Origin: Saliniradius amylolyticus
GTDB lineage: Bacteria; Pseudomonadota; Gammaproteobacteria; Enterobacterales; Alteromonadaceae
Assembly (NCBI RefSeq): GCF_003143555.1
Contig: NZ_CP029347.1
Span: 2,542,001 to 2,606,000 of the forward strand
DNA: 64,000 bases
Reading direction: 5' to 3'
Positions within the stretch are counted from its first letter, which is position 1, and each line of letters starts with the position of its first letter. Below the pieces are notes generated by a model that saw nothing but the letters and a program-made list of their open reading frames with translations, was not told the DNA's origin and did not search any database. Made by a program: the position numbers and the translations under genes. Shown one piece after another: positions 1 to 10,000 of the stretch.

Positions 1-1
1 G

Positions 2-181
2 CGATTGGGGGCGTGGTGGTTTGAGTACCAGCTCATCGACCACGACCCGGCCAGTAATTACGGCAACTGGCGGTACATTGCCGGCTCAGGTCAGGACCCT
101 CGCGGGGGGCGACGGTTTAATATTCAAAAACAAGCCGCCCTGTATGACCCAGAGGGGCGCTATATTCAGCGCTGGCTATAG
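2..181 (+). CDS. Cryptochrome DASH / photolyase family protein, C-terminal fragment
   Basis: The last 59 codons of a gene that begins before the window, read in the frame starting at base 2 and ending at TAG (179-181). The residues [23 protein letters not shown] and [14 protein letters not shown] match the conserved C-terminal FAD-domain end of CRY-DASH and related photolyases, where the SNWGNW segment is nearly invariant. Family knowledge: these FAD proteins repair cyclobutane pyrimidine dimers, mainly in single-stranded DNA. It converges on the outer-membrane protein gene, with the two stop codons almost touching. Whether it is CRY-DASH or a class I photolyase cannot be settled from 59 residues; CRY-DASH is favoured. 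Confidence 0.8.
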   Translation, partial: RLGAWWFEYQLIDHDPASNYGNWRYIAGSGQDPRGGRRFNIQKQAALYDPEGRYIQRWL

Positions 182-182
182 G

Positions 183-791
183 TCAGAAGTGATATTTCAC
201 GCCAATCAGGCCACCATGGCTCTCAAAATCATCTTCTCCGCGTACATATTGATACTCTGTTCTGAGCGACCAATTCGGAGTCAGGTAAAAATCAAAGCCT
301 AAACCCGCCAGACCAGCAGCCGAGGTGTCGTCCACCATACACTGAGTTAGGGTCTGAACGCTGACACCACTGTCGGCGCCCTCGGCACAGCCATCATCGA
401 CACTCGCATAGTAGCTTGACTGATGATCCAGAGCCATGACGCCCAGCCGATAAAACAACGTGCCATGCGTTGAGGAGGCTTTACCTAACAGAGCCACAAA
501 GGCACCACCGGCTTCAACCCCCTGAGGTAACTCTGCGCTGGTATCGGCAATGGTCAGCACATTTTCCGCAGGTTCATCCAATAACTGCTGATAACCCGCT
601 TCGACATACCACTGTCGGTGAAATTCATAACCAAAGGCGATACCGTAGCCCATGCCTTTTTCAGCCGCCTGTCCCGCGTCGGCATCGTTATAACTGGCTG
701 CGGCCAGGCCATACATAGTGCCGTTACTGGCGGCTGATGCCAAGCCCGTCCACCCCACTGCCAAAGCCATCGCTAATGTTTGGAGTTTCAT
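183..791 (-). CDS. Small outer-membrane beta-barrel protein
   Basis: A 202-residue exported protein. A signal peptide (MKLQTLAMALAVGWTGLASA, cut before ASNG) is followed by alternating hydrophobic/polar strands rich in aromatic residues (YGLAAASYN, GIAFGYEFHRQWYVEAGYQQL, SLRTEYQYV) and a C-terminal strand ending in Phe, the usual BAM recognition signal. This is the look of an OmpA-type 8-strand barrel ('outer membrane protein beta-barrel domain'). Two Cys in the C-terminal half may form a disulphide in a loop. A good ribosome site (AGGAGATAG) precedes the ATG. It is divergent from the chitinase gene and shares its regulatory region. Specific substrate or role is unknown. Confidence 0.75.
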   Translation of the reverse strand: MKLQTLAMALAVGWTGLASAASNGTMYGLAAASYNDADAGQAAEKGMGYGIAFGYEFHRQWYVEAGYQQLLDEPAENVLTIADTSAELPQGVEAGGAFVALLGKASSTHGTLFYRLGVMALDHQSSYYASVDDGCAEGADSGVSVQTLTQCMVDDTSAAGLAGLGFDFYLTPNWSLRTEYQYVRGEDDFESHGGLIGVKYHF

Positions 792-898
792 ATCTATCTC
801 CTTGATTCTTAAATACCTCCATTATAACGACTCTGTTGCAAAACGCTCACCGTTTTATTCCGCATGGTGTTTACAACAAGTTAACAGTCACCTAACAT

Positions 899-916
899 AA
901 TGACAGCGCTGTCAAT
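899..916. promoter_or_regulatory. Palindromic operator 1 (LacI-family type)
   Basis: TGACAGCGCTGTCA at 901-914 is a perfect 14-base palindrome with a central CG, flanked by AA and AAT. This architecture is typical of LacI-family repressor sites, and it resembles the NagR (N-acetylglucosamine) site as I recall it from Shewanella and relatives. It lies 159 bases upstream of the chitinase start, in the divergent region. Confidence 0.6.
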
Positions 917-960
917 TACAGCGTGATATTGGGGAACGGCAGGTGTTGTCTTTTAAATAA

Positions 961-980
961 AAATGACAACGCTGTCATAA
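961..980. promoter_or_regulatory. Palindromic operator 2 (LacI-family type)
   Basis: TGACAACGCTGTCA at 964-977 is the same palindrome as at 901-914 with one base changed, here flanked by A/T-rich arms (AAA and TAA). The two centres are 63 bases apart, six helical turns, which would suit cooperative or looped repression of the chitinase gene. Confidence 0.6.
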
Positions 981-1072
981 AATATGGAGTGGTATCTCGT
1001 CGGCTCGTACCGGCTGGAATAAAGGAGAGCATCAGCCTTAGCTGATAAATCCACGAACAACAAAGGTAAACC

Positions 1073-3967
1073 ATGAAAAAATCTTTAAACTACCTCCCCC
1101 TGTTGCCAATGCTGGGACTAAGCGCTTCCGCATTCGCCGCGGCCCCGGGGCCGGCCAGCATTGACTGGATGGAGTCCAACTACGCCATCATAGAGATCGA
1201 TGAGACGGCCTCCTCTTACAGCAACCTGATAACCATCAAGGATTACGCAGAGATTCCGGTGAGCTGGAGTAAATATTCCGGCGACACCGCCACCTCAGCG
1301 AAGTACCTATTAAACGGTACCCTCATCAAGGAGCAGGCCCTCAGTAGCAGTGGGGCCAGTCAGACCGGCTCTGTCATCTTGCAAGTGGATACCGGCGGCC
1401 AATACGAGCTGGATGTGCACCTGTGTAACGCTGATGGCTGTACACCTGCCAGCGAGACTAAGCCTGTTAAGGTAGAGGACACCGATGGCAGCCATATGGA
1501 CCCGCTGGTTTTAAATGATGGTGAAAATAACCGGCCTTACGACAATAAATCAGATTCTGTCGTTGGTGCCTATTTCGTCGAGTGGGGCGTATACGGCCGT
1601 AAATTCCCGGTAGACAAAGTGCCGGCCTACAACCTGACGCATATCTTATACGGCTTTATCCCTATTTGTGGTCCTAATGACTCACTGAAAACCGCAAACT
1701 CCAGCGGTCACAACGCCCTGCTGAACAGCTGCCAAGGTCAGGAGGACTTTACCGTGACCCTGCACGACATCTATGCAGCGGTCAATAAGACAGAGAGTGG
1801 ACAAACCTTTGGGGATTCTTACAAGGGCAACTTCGGCCAGTTGATGGCCCTTAAACAAGCCTATCCAGACTTGAAAATCGTACCGTCAATTGGAGGCTGG
1901 ACCCTGAGTGATCCTTTCTATTACTTCGGTGACGACGCCAAGCGCGCTACCTTCATCGCCTCTGTTAAGGAATTTCTCAAGACGTGGAAATTCTTTGATG
2001 GCGTAGACATCGACTGGGAATTTCCCGGAGGTGGCGGTGCTAATCCTAATCTAGGTAACCGCTCTACCGATGGCCAGACCTATCACCTGCTGATGCAGGA
2101 ACTCCGCCAGATGCTGGACGAGCTGGAACTGGAAACCGGCCGGGAATATGAGCTGACCTCCGCCATTGGTGTAGGCCGCTCTAAGCTGGAAGTCGTGGAC
2201 TATGGTGCAGTCCAGCAGTATATGGATTACATCTTTATGATGAGCTATGACTTCTATGGGGCCTGGGACACTAATAAACTGGGTCATCAAACAGGCCTCT
2301 ATGCGCCAGACTTCCGCCCGGGTGATCAGCAAACCCAGGATTTCACGGTCCACGGTGCCACTCAGCAGCTATTGGCTCAAGGCGTATCGCCTTCCAAGTT
2401 GGTAGTGGGCGCAGCCATGTATGGCCGAGGCTGGAGCGGTGTCAGTGGCTATGACAGCACCAGTCATATGACCGGTCAAGGCACCGGCGCCGTCGAGGGC
2501 ACCTGGGAGGCTGGCGTTGTCGATTACCGTGAGATTGCCAGTCATATCGCCAGCGGCAGCTGGGACTACTATTATGACAGTACCGCCCAGGCACCTTATA
2601 TCTTTAACCCCACCAGCGGGGATCTCATTACCTATGACAATCCTCGTTCGGTGATCGCAAAAGGCGGCTATGTCCAAAGCCAGGGCTTGGCAGGCCTGTT
2701 TGCCTGGGAGATCGATGCCGACAACGGCGATATTCTCAATGCCATGCACGAAGGTCTGGGTCATGGTGAAGGCAACAATAACCGAACCCCGGTTGCCAAT
2801 GCCGGACTGGATCAAACCGTCACCACCCCGGCCACCATCATCCTAGATGGCAGCGCATCCAGTGACCCTGACGGTGACGCTCTGAGCTATAGCTGGACAC
2901 AAACGGCAGGCAGTGCGGTCTCCCTAAGCGATACTGCTGCAGCCTCGCCCAGTTTCGATGCCGCTGAAGTCAGTGCCACTGAAACCCTGAGCTTTGAACT
3001 CACCGTCAGTGATGGCGCTCTGAGTGCTTCTGATGTTGTTAGCGTTACTCTGGAACCGGCACAAAGCAGCAACACCGCGCCAGTGGCCAATGCTGGCAGT
3101 GACCAACAGGCCACGAGTGGCGACAGTGTTATCTTGTCAGCCGCCAGCTCCAGCGATGCCGATGGTGACAGTCTGAGCTATCAGTGGCAGCAAACCGGCG
3201 GCACCTTAGTCTCTCTGGCCGGCGCGGCTCAGGCAGAAGCTCAGTTTACCGCTCCCACGGTAAGCGCCAACGAGACGCTGACTTTTATGGTCACCGTCAG
3301 CGATGGCGATAAAAGCGATACCGATAGCGTCATTGTGACCGTCGCCCCATCAGGCAGTAACAGCGCCCCGGTTATTGAGATTGCCAGCACCGCTAGTATG
3401 GCTGAAAAGCAGTCCATCACCCTGACCGCCAATGTCAGCGATGCCGATGGCGATGCAGTATCAGTCAGCTGGTCTGTACCCAGTGCTCTTAGCACCAGCG
3501 GCATCAACTCTGATTCGGTTACCATCACCGCTTCTGAGGTCAGTGCCGACACGGACTATCAACTGACAGTGACCGCCGATGACGGTATCGACACCACTTC
3601 GGCCACCGTCATGTTGACCGTTACGAATACGGCTGACGGTAATACCTGTGATGCCACCGATCCCAATGCGGCTAATTACCCTGCCTGGGATGCGGGTACG
3701 GTGTATAACGCCCCCGACCGGGTCAGCTATGACAATCTGGTCTGGGAGGCGCAATGGTGGACTCAGGGCAACACCCCGGCCAATGATGGCGGTGTGTGGT
3801 CGCTTATCAGCGATGTGGAGTTCCCCTGGAATGCAACCACCGCCTACAATGGAGGTGATACGGTGAACCACAATGACCGCCGATATGAAGCTAAGTGGTG
3901 GACTCAGGGTGAAGAGCCCGGCGTGTCCAACAGCTGGCTGGATATAGGCGCGGCAAGCTGTCAGTAA
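1073..3967 (+). CDS. Secreted multidomain GH18 chitinase
   Basis: A 964-residue extracellular chitinase. Order of parts: signal peptide (residues 1-23); an N-terminal Ig-like domain as in Serratia ChiA (about 24-140); GH18 catalytic barrel (about 160-565) with the SxGG motif at 272-275 and the catalytic motif DGVDIDWE ending in proton donor Glu316; three PKD/cadherin-like domains (about 570-855) with repeated PVANAG and SSDxDGD segments; and two C-terminal CBM5/12 chitin-binding modules (about 865-964) with the paired AQWWTQG/AKWWTQG motifs. Family knowledge: it hydrolyses beta-1,4-linked GlcNAc chains. A signal peptide and Gly/Ser-rich linkers argue for type II secretion. Two LacI-type palindromes lie upstream. 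Confidence 0.95.
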   Translation: MKKSLNYLPLLPMLGLSASAFAAAPGPASIDWMESNYAIIEIDETASSYSNLITIKDYAEIPVSWSKYSGDTATSAKYLLNGTLIKEQALSSSGASQTGSVILQVDTGGQYELDVHLCNADGCTPASETKPVKVEDTDGSHMDPLVLNDGENNRPYDNKSDSVVGAYFVEWGVYGRKFPVDKVPAYNLTHILYGFIPICGPNDSLKTANSSGHNALLNSCQGQEDFTVTLHDIYAAVNKTESGQTFGDSYKGNFGQLMALKQAYPDLKIVPSIGGWTLSDPFYYFGDDAKRATFIASVKEFLKTWKFFDGVDIDWEFPGGGGANPNLGNRSTDGQTYHLLMQELRQMLDELELETGREYELTSAIGVGRSKLEVVDYGAVQQYMDYIFMMSYDFYGAWDTNKLGHQTGLYAPDFRPGDQQTQDFTVHGATQQLLAQGVSPSKLVVGAAMYGRGWSGVSGYDSTSHMTGQGTGAVEGTWEAGVVDYREIASHIASGSWDYYYDSTAQAPYIFNPTSGDLITYDNPRSVIAKGGYVQSQGLAGLFAWEIDADNGDILNAMHEGLGHGEGNNNRTPVANAGLDQTVTTPATIILDGSASSDPDGDALSYSWTQTAGSAVSLSDTAAASPSFDAAEVSATETLSFELTVSDGALSASDVVSVTLEPAQSSNTAPVANAGSDQQATSGDSVILSAASSSDADGDSLSYQWQQTGGTLVSLAGAAQAEAQFTAPTVSANETLTFMVTVSDGDKSDTDSVIVTVAPSGSNSAPVIEIASTASMAEKQSITLTANVSDADGDAVSVSWSVPSALSTSGINSDSVTITASEVSADTDYQLTVTADDGIDTTSATVMLTVTNTADGNTCDATDPNAANYPAWDAGTVYNAPDRVSYDNLVWEAQWWTQGNTPANDGGVWSLISDVEFPWNATTAYNGGDTVNHNDRRYEAKWWTQGEEPGVSNSWLDIGAASCQ

Positions 3968-3986
3968 TCATCACCCAGTGACAAAA

Positions 3987-4020
3987 ACAAAAAAAGGGGC
4001 CTGAAAAAGGCCCCTTTCTT
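3987..4020. terminator. Bidirectional terminator between chitinase and mscS
   Basis: Hairpin AAAGGGGCC (3993-4001) / GGCCCCTTT (4009-4017) with a 7-base loop. The A-run on the left gives a long T-run on the minus strand, so it is strongest for mscS, and usable for the chitinase gene as well. Confidence 0.85.
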
Positions 4021-4038
4021 GATGGTAAGTAACAGAGT

Positions 4039-4866
4039 TTATTCCGTGTCTGTCTGATACAGATGAACATCTCTTTGTGGGAACGGGATGGTAATGCCCT
4101 GCTCATCAAACTTCAGTTTAGCGGCTTCGGTAAAATCCCATTTGAAGCCCCAGTAATCCGACGTCAATGTCCAGGGACGAACCCAGAGGTTAACACTGCT
4201 GTCGCCCAGCTCTCCCACAACAATGACTGGTGCCGGATCTTTTAATACCCGTTCATCGGCCTCGATTAGTTCTTCAAGTATCTGCTTTGCCTTGCGAATA
4301 TCATCACCATAGCCAATACCGAAGACCATATCCACGCGACGCTTTTCCATGGCTGAATAGTTGGTGATGTTGTCACCATAAATCGAACCATTGGGCACGA
4401 TGATGTGCTTGTTATCCGGCGTGATCAAGTCGGTGGTAAAGATGCCAATGGCTTTAACCGAGCCTGCGGTACCGGCAATCTCTACATAGTCGCCGGCTTT
4501 AAAGGGCCGGAACACCAGCAGCATGACCCCAGCGGCGAAGTTTTGCAGTGAGTCTTTTAGCGACAAGCCAATGGCCAGACCGGCAGCACCCAAAACGGCG
4601 ACCAGCGATGTGGTATCGACGCCCAGTTGATCCAACGAAGCGACCACGACCACCAGCATCAAGAGTGCACTGAGAATGGACTCCAGGAAATTGACCAACA
4701 TGGGATCGTATTTGGACTTGGACATCAGTTTGCCAAATAGACTGACAATCCCCTTAGCGATAAGACGGCCGATGACAAACACCAACAGCGCAAACACCAG
4801 GTTGATCCCCCAGGGAATCAAATAGGTATCGACCAGTTCAGCAACCTTCTGTGCGTCAAACTCCAT
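4039..4866 (-). CDS. mscS: Small-conductance mechanosensitive channel MscS
   Basis: A 275-residue inner-membrane protein with three N-terminal membrane helices. The third is the Gly/Ala-rich pore helix (AVLGAAGLAIGLSLKDSLQNFAAGVMLL split across residues ~88-115), followed by the beta domain (FKAGDYVEIAG, VPNGSIYGDNITNYS) and the C-terminal alpha/beta cage. Length is close to E. coli MscS (286). Family knowledge: homoheptameric channel opening under membrane tension to release solutes on hypo-osmotic shock, useful in a marine or saline-lake organism. It converges on the chitinase gene; upstream lies a MITE-like element. Confidence 0.93.
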   Translation of the reverse strand: MEFDAQKVAELVDTYLIPWGINLVFALLVFVIGRLIAKGIVSLFGKLMSKSKYDPMLVNFLESILSALLMLVVVVASLDQLGVDTTSLVAVLGAAGLAIGLSLKDSLQNFAAGVMLLVFRPFKAGDYVEIAGTAGSVKAIGIFTTDLITPDNKHIIVPNGSIYGDNITNYSAMEKRRVDMVFGIGYGDDIRKAKQILEELIEADERVLKDPAPVIVVGELGDSSVNLWVRPWTLTSDYWGFKWDFTEAAKLKFDEQGITIPFPQRDVHLYQTDTE

Positions 4867-4892
4867 AACTTTTCCTTTTGAATGAATGAAAT

Positions 4893-5160
4893 TAGGGCGT
4901 GTTGATCTTTCGCGTGTGTTTTTGCAGCAGTTTGTCGAATTCTAGTACAAGGCAGAGCCAGTGTAGTTTGGTGATTCCAAATGAATCTGGCGATAACGCC
5001 GCAATAGAGCCCGACAAGCGCTGCCCATGGGGCTCAACCCAAAGACTCTTGCTCTTTGTTGCCGGGTTTTGACTCAGCCCCAGAGGCCTGCAACCCGGCG
5101 CCGCGATCAAAAGCCTTTGGACTTAAACAAAATTCAAACCCGAAAGAGCAACACGCCCTA
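4893..5160. mobile_element. MITE-like element (about 268 bp, non-coding)
   Basis: Inverted ends TAGGGCGTGTTGATCTTTCG (4893-4912) and CGAAAGAGCAACACGCCCTA (5141-5160) match at 19 of 20 positions. They enclose a non-coding body with its own hairpins (for example GCCGGGTT pairing with AACCCGGC). No transposase is encoded; the short reading frames inside look spurious. If the ends proper are GGGCGTG...CACGCCC, the flanking TA is duplicated. It fills most of the 427-base gap between mscS and tamA. Interpretation as a miniature inverted-repeat transposable element mobilised by a full-length IS elsewhere is inference. Confidence 0.75.
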
Positions 5161-5293
5161 GGTAGAGTAATTAAACTTATTAATTGATGCCAGCCTAACA
5201 GACAGGATGATTCTGGCGTTACATAATCACGATTGGCTCGCACCGTGATCTAAGCGATAATTCGAACAGATGTGACTGTTCTAAGGAAGGTCT

Positions 5294-7042
5294 TTGAGTA
5301 TTCGGCAACTAACAGCTCTGTTGTTATCTCTGTGTCTGGCGGTCCCGCTGTCGGCAGACCCGATTCTGGAGATTGATATAGAGGGTGTAGAAGGCCCCTT
5401 AGAGAAGAATATCCGCGCTCACCTGGGCCCCATACCCGATTCGCCGGAGTTAATCAGCCGATACGCCGCCAGCGCTCGCAAACACAGTCGCCAGGCCTTA
5501 ATTGCACTCGGCTACAACCAAGCTTCCGTTAAAACCCGTTTAAGCCGCTCAAAATCACCACCGAGGCTAAATATTAGCGTTCTCCCCGGCCGACGCACTC
5601 TGATTCAGGACGTCAGTTTAACAGTTACCAGCCCAGAGCCTTTGGCAGACGAGTTTAAACAAGTTATTGAGCACATTAAACAGCTTAAGGGTCAACCTCT
5701 GCACCATGGCGAGTATGATTCTGCCAAACAGCGGCTGGATAACACAGCTCGCACTCTGGGCTATTTGGATGGCCAATGGCAAAACCACACATTAAAAGTG
5801 CATCCAAACTCGGCCAGTGCCGAGATTCTGTGGCATTATAACGCGGGGCGCCGTTACCGAATCGATCAGATTCTGTTTAAAGGAACTGATGTAAGTGAAG
5901 ACTTACTTTTCCGCATGAGCCCGATTAAAGAAGGGCAGTATTACCACAGTAACCTGCTGAGCCGACTGGACAACGCCCTGCGCCAGACGGGGTATTTCAG
6001 CGACGTGCTGGTCAGTCCGGACTTTAAACAGAAAACCGATCGCGGTGTGCCACTGGTCGTATCCCTGACCGACGCTCCCGATCACAGCATCAAACTGGGG
6101 TTGGGCTACGTTACCGACACCGGTCCACGCGCCTCTATCGGCTGGAAAACCCCTAAAGTCAATGCCGCCGGGCACAGCCAGGAAACCGTGTTACGCTATT
6201 CCCCGGTCAACCCATACGCTAGTTTTCTCTACTCTATTCCGGGTCAGTCACCACTAAAGCAGCAATACCAGCTTGGCCTGACGCTGGAGGAAAACGAGTT
6301 CGGAGACTTAAAAAGTCGACAGGCGTCAGCGATAGTCGCATGGCAGGATTCGGACCGAAAATGGGTATCTCGGTACGAACTGCGCTGGCTCACCGAAGAG
6401 TGGGATATCTTTCGCCAATCCTTTGATGCGGATTACCTTTTGTTGGGTGCACAATTTTCCACTACCCGCCGCAAAGGTTCGATCAACGATCCTTCATCTG
6501 GATTTCAGCAAAACTATCAGATTCAGGCCACTGACGAATCACTGGGCGCCAGTGACAGCCTGATTCAACTGGTTGCTGACTGGAAATGGGTGAAACGCTG
6601 GCAGGCCCATCGACTGGTGCTACGAGCGCGCGCTGGTATTAATCTGAAAAGTAACGATAACCCGCGTTCTGTTGCGCCCTCCCTTCGCTTTTTCGCCGGT
6701 GGTGATAATAGCTTACGTGGATTCGACTACCATAGCCTGGGCCCCTCCATCACCGTCACCGATCCGGAAAACGGCGATCAACAAAACCTGGTTGTCGGCG
6801 GCAACCGCTTGCTCACCGGCACGCTGGAATACCAGTACTACCTCAGTGAAAGCTGGCGCGTGCCTCTGTTTACCGACGCAGGCAATGCCTTTAACAATGA
6901 GGATATGGATGTGATTCAATCGGTGGGTTCTGGTATTCATTGGCTGTCGCCGGTAGGACCTATCCGTTTCGAGTTTGGCTATGGCATCAGCGAAGATGAT
7001 CCGCCATGGCGGCTGCATATCAGTATGGGAGCAGAGTTTTAA
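5294..7042 (+). CDS. tamA: TamA, outer-membrane component of the translocation and assembly module
   Basis: A 582-residue Omp85-family protein: signal peptide (to about residue 21, PLSA|DP), three POTRA domains (about 25-260), then a 16-strand barrel ending in a terminal Phe (MGAEF). The conserved barrel segments GGDNSLRGFDYHSLGP and GNAFNN are visible. The start is a TTG preceded by AAGGAAGG; the signal peptide needs this start, as no ATG lies in the right place. Family knowledge: with TamB it helps move autotransporters and outer-membrane proteins or phospholipids to the outer membrane. The stop codon overlaps the tamB start (TAATG), so the two are translationally coupled. Confidence 0.95.
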   Translation: MSIRQLTALLLSLCLAVPLSADPILEIDIEGVEGPLEKNIRAHLGPIPDSPELISRYAASARKHSRQALIALGYNQASVKTRLSRSKSPPRLNISVLPGRRTLIQDVSLTVTSPEPLADEFKQVIEHIKQLKGQPLHHGEYDSAKQRLDNTARTLGYLDGQWQNHTLKVHPNSASAEILWHYNAGRRYRIDQILFKGTDVSEDLLFRMSPIKEGQYYHSNLLSRLDNALRQTGYFSDVLVSPDFKQKTDRGVPLVVSLTDAPDHSIKLGLGYVTDTGPRASIGWKTPKVNAAGHSQETVLRYSPVNPYASFLYSIPGQSPLKQQYQLGLTLEENEFGDLKSRQASAIVAWQDSDRKWVSRYELRWLTEEWDIFRQSFDADYLLLGAQFSTTRRKGSINDPSSGFQQNYQIQATDESLGASDSLIQLVADWKWVKRWQAHRLVLRARAGINLKSNDNPRSVAPSLRFFAGGDNSLRGFDYHSLGPSITVTDPENGDQQNLVVGGNRLLTGTLEYQYYLSESWRVPLFTDAGNAFNNEDMDVIQSVGSGIHWLSPVGPIRFEFGYGISEDDPPWRLHISMGAEF

Positions 7043-10000
7043 TGAGTCTGTCTAAGCGCTTGCTAAGAATCGGCCTGACGGCTCTGGGCGGCATCATGGC
7101 AATAATCCTGATATTGCTATTGCTGCTACTGGCAACACCGGTGGGCGGTCGGGTTTTGGTCTGGCAAGCCGAACAACACTTGCCACAGCTAACGGTCGGC
7201 TCTGTCAATGGCAGTGTGTTAGGCGGACTCACCCTGAACGATCTGCGCCTTAGCGATCCCCAGGTGCTGATATCCAGAGTACATTTGAATGTCTCCAGCC
7301 GCGCCCTGCTTAAACCAGAACTGGTAGTGCAAAAGCTGACTTTGGATGGACTCTCCTTAACACTCGAAGCTGGAAACGAGAGCCAGGCAACTACCTCTCA
7401 GAAGAGCAGTGGCCAAGGGCCATTGGACTTACCCGAGTGGTTAGTCCCCCTGCGCCTGCGATCGCTGACCATCAATAAAGCCCAACTAATCCTGCCGGGG
7501 GCGGATATCCAGTGGCAGTCCCTGCAACTTTCAGCGCAGCTTGTCGAGGGCCATTTTACTCTGGCACCGTTAACCCTAAGCAAAACCCAAATCAGCTTAA
7601 AACCCGCGCCGGAGCCGCTCCCGAAAACGGGGCCCTGGCCACTGGCTAAGTTACCGGATCTTCCCGCTCCTCTGCCCATAACTCTAAAGCGGATTCAGAT
7701 ACAGGACTTATCCGTGCAACAGGGTGAGCAAACACACAAGCTAGACTCAGCAAGTGTTGCGCTCAACTGGCAGCAACACCAACTGCAACTGCAGCAGCTT
7801 GCTATCAGTTCCCCGGACTATGGCCGGTTTGATCTTACCGCAGAGACTCAGCTCAACTGGCCTTACAGGGTAGATGCTCAGGCCAGTGTCTCAATCAATG
7901 CTGCGATACTGCCCAAGGGACTTAACCTAAGTCCTGTCGAACTGAGCTTAAACGGTCAAATGGATGACTTGCGCTGGAGCGTGCAGGAACAATCCCTGGC
8001 GCTCAGTTCAAAGGGGCAAATCACGCTCACCGACGCCAATACTCCCTTTAACGCCAAACTTGGCCTGGATAGCAGCCGGTTATCCCCATTACTGCCGCCT
8101 GAACTGAACAGGCAGCTTTGGCTGTCGAAGCTACACGTGACCATGGCCGGCGACAGTCAGCAGCAGCGGTTTAGCTTAACACAACCCTTTGCCATGGAAG
8201 CCTGGGGCAGCCAGAACGCTCCCGCTCAACTGCAACTGAACGCCAGTCATAGTAAGGGGCTGCTCGCCCTGAACGAATTACTGATCCAGTCTGGCGAGAA
8301 GCAACGGCTCCTCACTCAGGGTCAGCTCACTTATCAAAACGGTCTGAGCTGGCAACTGGACACGGCATTAACCCGAGTGCCCATTCCCCAGACTCTGACT
8401 GGCATTAACGGCATTCTGAACGGGCAAGTTCATCAGCAAGGGCAGTGGCTAGAGGCGCAGTGGTGGCTCAAGATTTCGGATCTGGAACTGGATGGTCAGC
8501 TTCAACATCAGCCTTTTAAGCTGACCGCAAACGCTCGCCTGGGCCAGCACGAGCAATGGTTTGTCGACCAGCTGACTCTCTCTGCCGAGGCCATGGCACT
8601 GAATCTCGATGCCCAGGGAAAACTCACCGACCAATGGCAATTGCAAGGCACGCTTAACAGCGAGTCTGTGGCCGGACTGCTCCCTCAGGCCGAGGGCTCA
8701 CTCACCAGTCAATTCCATGTTTCAGGTCCACAGCAAAGTCCTCAGATTATGGTGCGGGCCAGTGGCGAGCAGTGGTATCTGGATAATGTACAGATGGATA
8801 ACTGGCAGTTGGATGCCGACTACCGCCCTCTGCGTTCCCACGCTGTAGAGGCCGCCCTGACCCTGGGTAAGACCCGGCTTCGGGGCTATCGCACCGCAGG
8901 TCAGTTGCACCTGAGTGGCGATAGACAGGCTCATAAACTGACCTTAAGTCTCGACGGTGATATTGGCGCTCAGGTAAGCCTCAGTGGAGGTATGGAGTCG
9001 AACAACAGCTGGCAGGGCCAAGTGATTCAGGCCAACTGGAAACTGCCTTATGAACGTCTGAGCCTGGATAAACCGATTGCCCTGACGCTTGGAGCACAAA
9101 GCCATGTTCAGGCCCACTGTTGGCAGGGTCAGTTTAGCCAGTGGTGTTTAAATCAGCCTCTGAACTGGCCACTTACACAAACCACTGAATTGAGCGCCCA
9201 AGTGGATTATGGGCCCTGGGCCAGTCACTGGTTGACTGACCAGCAGCTACGCGGGCAAGCTGAGATTAACGCCCGCCTGACCCCTGGCAATCGGGGCCCC
9301 GAACTGTCGCTGACCGGCAGCAGTAGCCCGGGACACTGGTACTATCAGGGCTCCGAACAACCGCTGGAACTACTGAGTTGGTCTGGGGGGAAGGTAAAGC
9401 TGGAGACGGGCGCAGAAGCCTGGGATCTGGCGCTGAAGCTGAATCAAACAGCCACATTGCCCATTGTGGACCTGCAAGGCCAACTAAACCCACAGACCCG
9501 CCAGCTATCGGCAAAACTGGCGCTCCCCGAGTTTGATCTCAATAAACTCTTGCCCGTGATCCCCTCACTGGATCAACTGGCAGGCAACCTGAACGCCCGG
9601 GTTCAGGCTCAAGGGCCACTGGAAAGCCCGGAGTTAACCGGTCAAATAACCGTCTCCAAAGCTGAAATGCGCATCGCGGCCACTCAGACTCATATCCAGC
9701 AGGGTCACTTCGATCTCAACTTTACCGGCCGCCAGCTTGATTACGAAAGCCAGTTCATTATGGGCCAGGGTCAGGCTGAGTTGGAGGGACAAGCCCAATG
9801 GCAGCCAGGCGAAGGTCCCTGGCATCAACGTATTCAGGCGAGCGCCTGGTTGCAAGGCCACCAACTGGAGTTGGCTGTATTACCCGAGCTGCAAGCCAGT
9901 TTGAGCCCAAACCTGCACTTGAACCTGGATAAGCAGCTCTCGGTTACCGGACAACTGACCGTGGATAACGGCAAACTGACCCTAAGCCAGTTACCCGAAT

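Noticed and set aside
2051-3871. Long antisense reading frames within the chitinase gene
   Set aside because: They follow the codon bias of the sense strand, have no ribosome sites and match no family; the sense gene explains the region.
4892-5243. Two minus-strand reading frames of about 70 codons inside the mscS-tamA gap
   Set aside because: They lie within or across the MITE-like element, have no ribosome site and no recognisable protein pattern.
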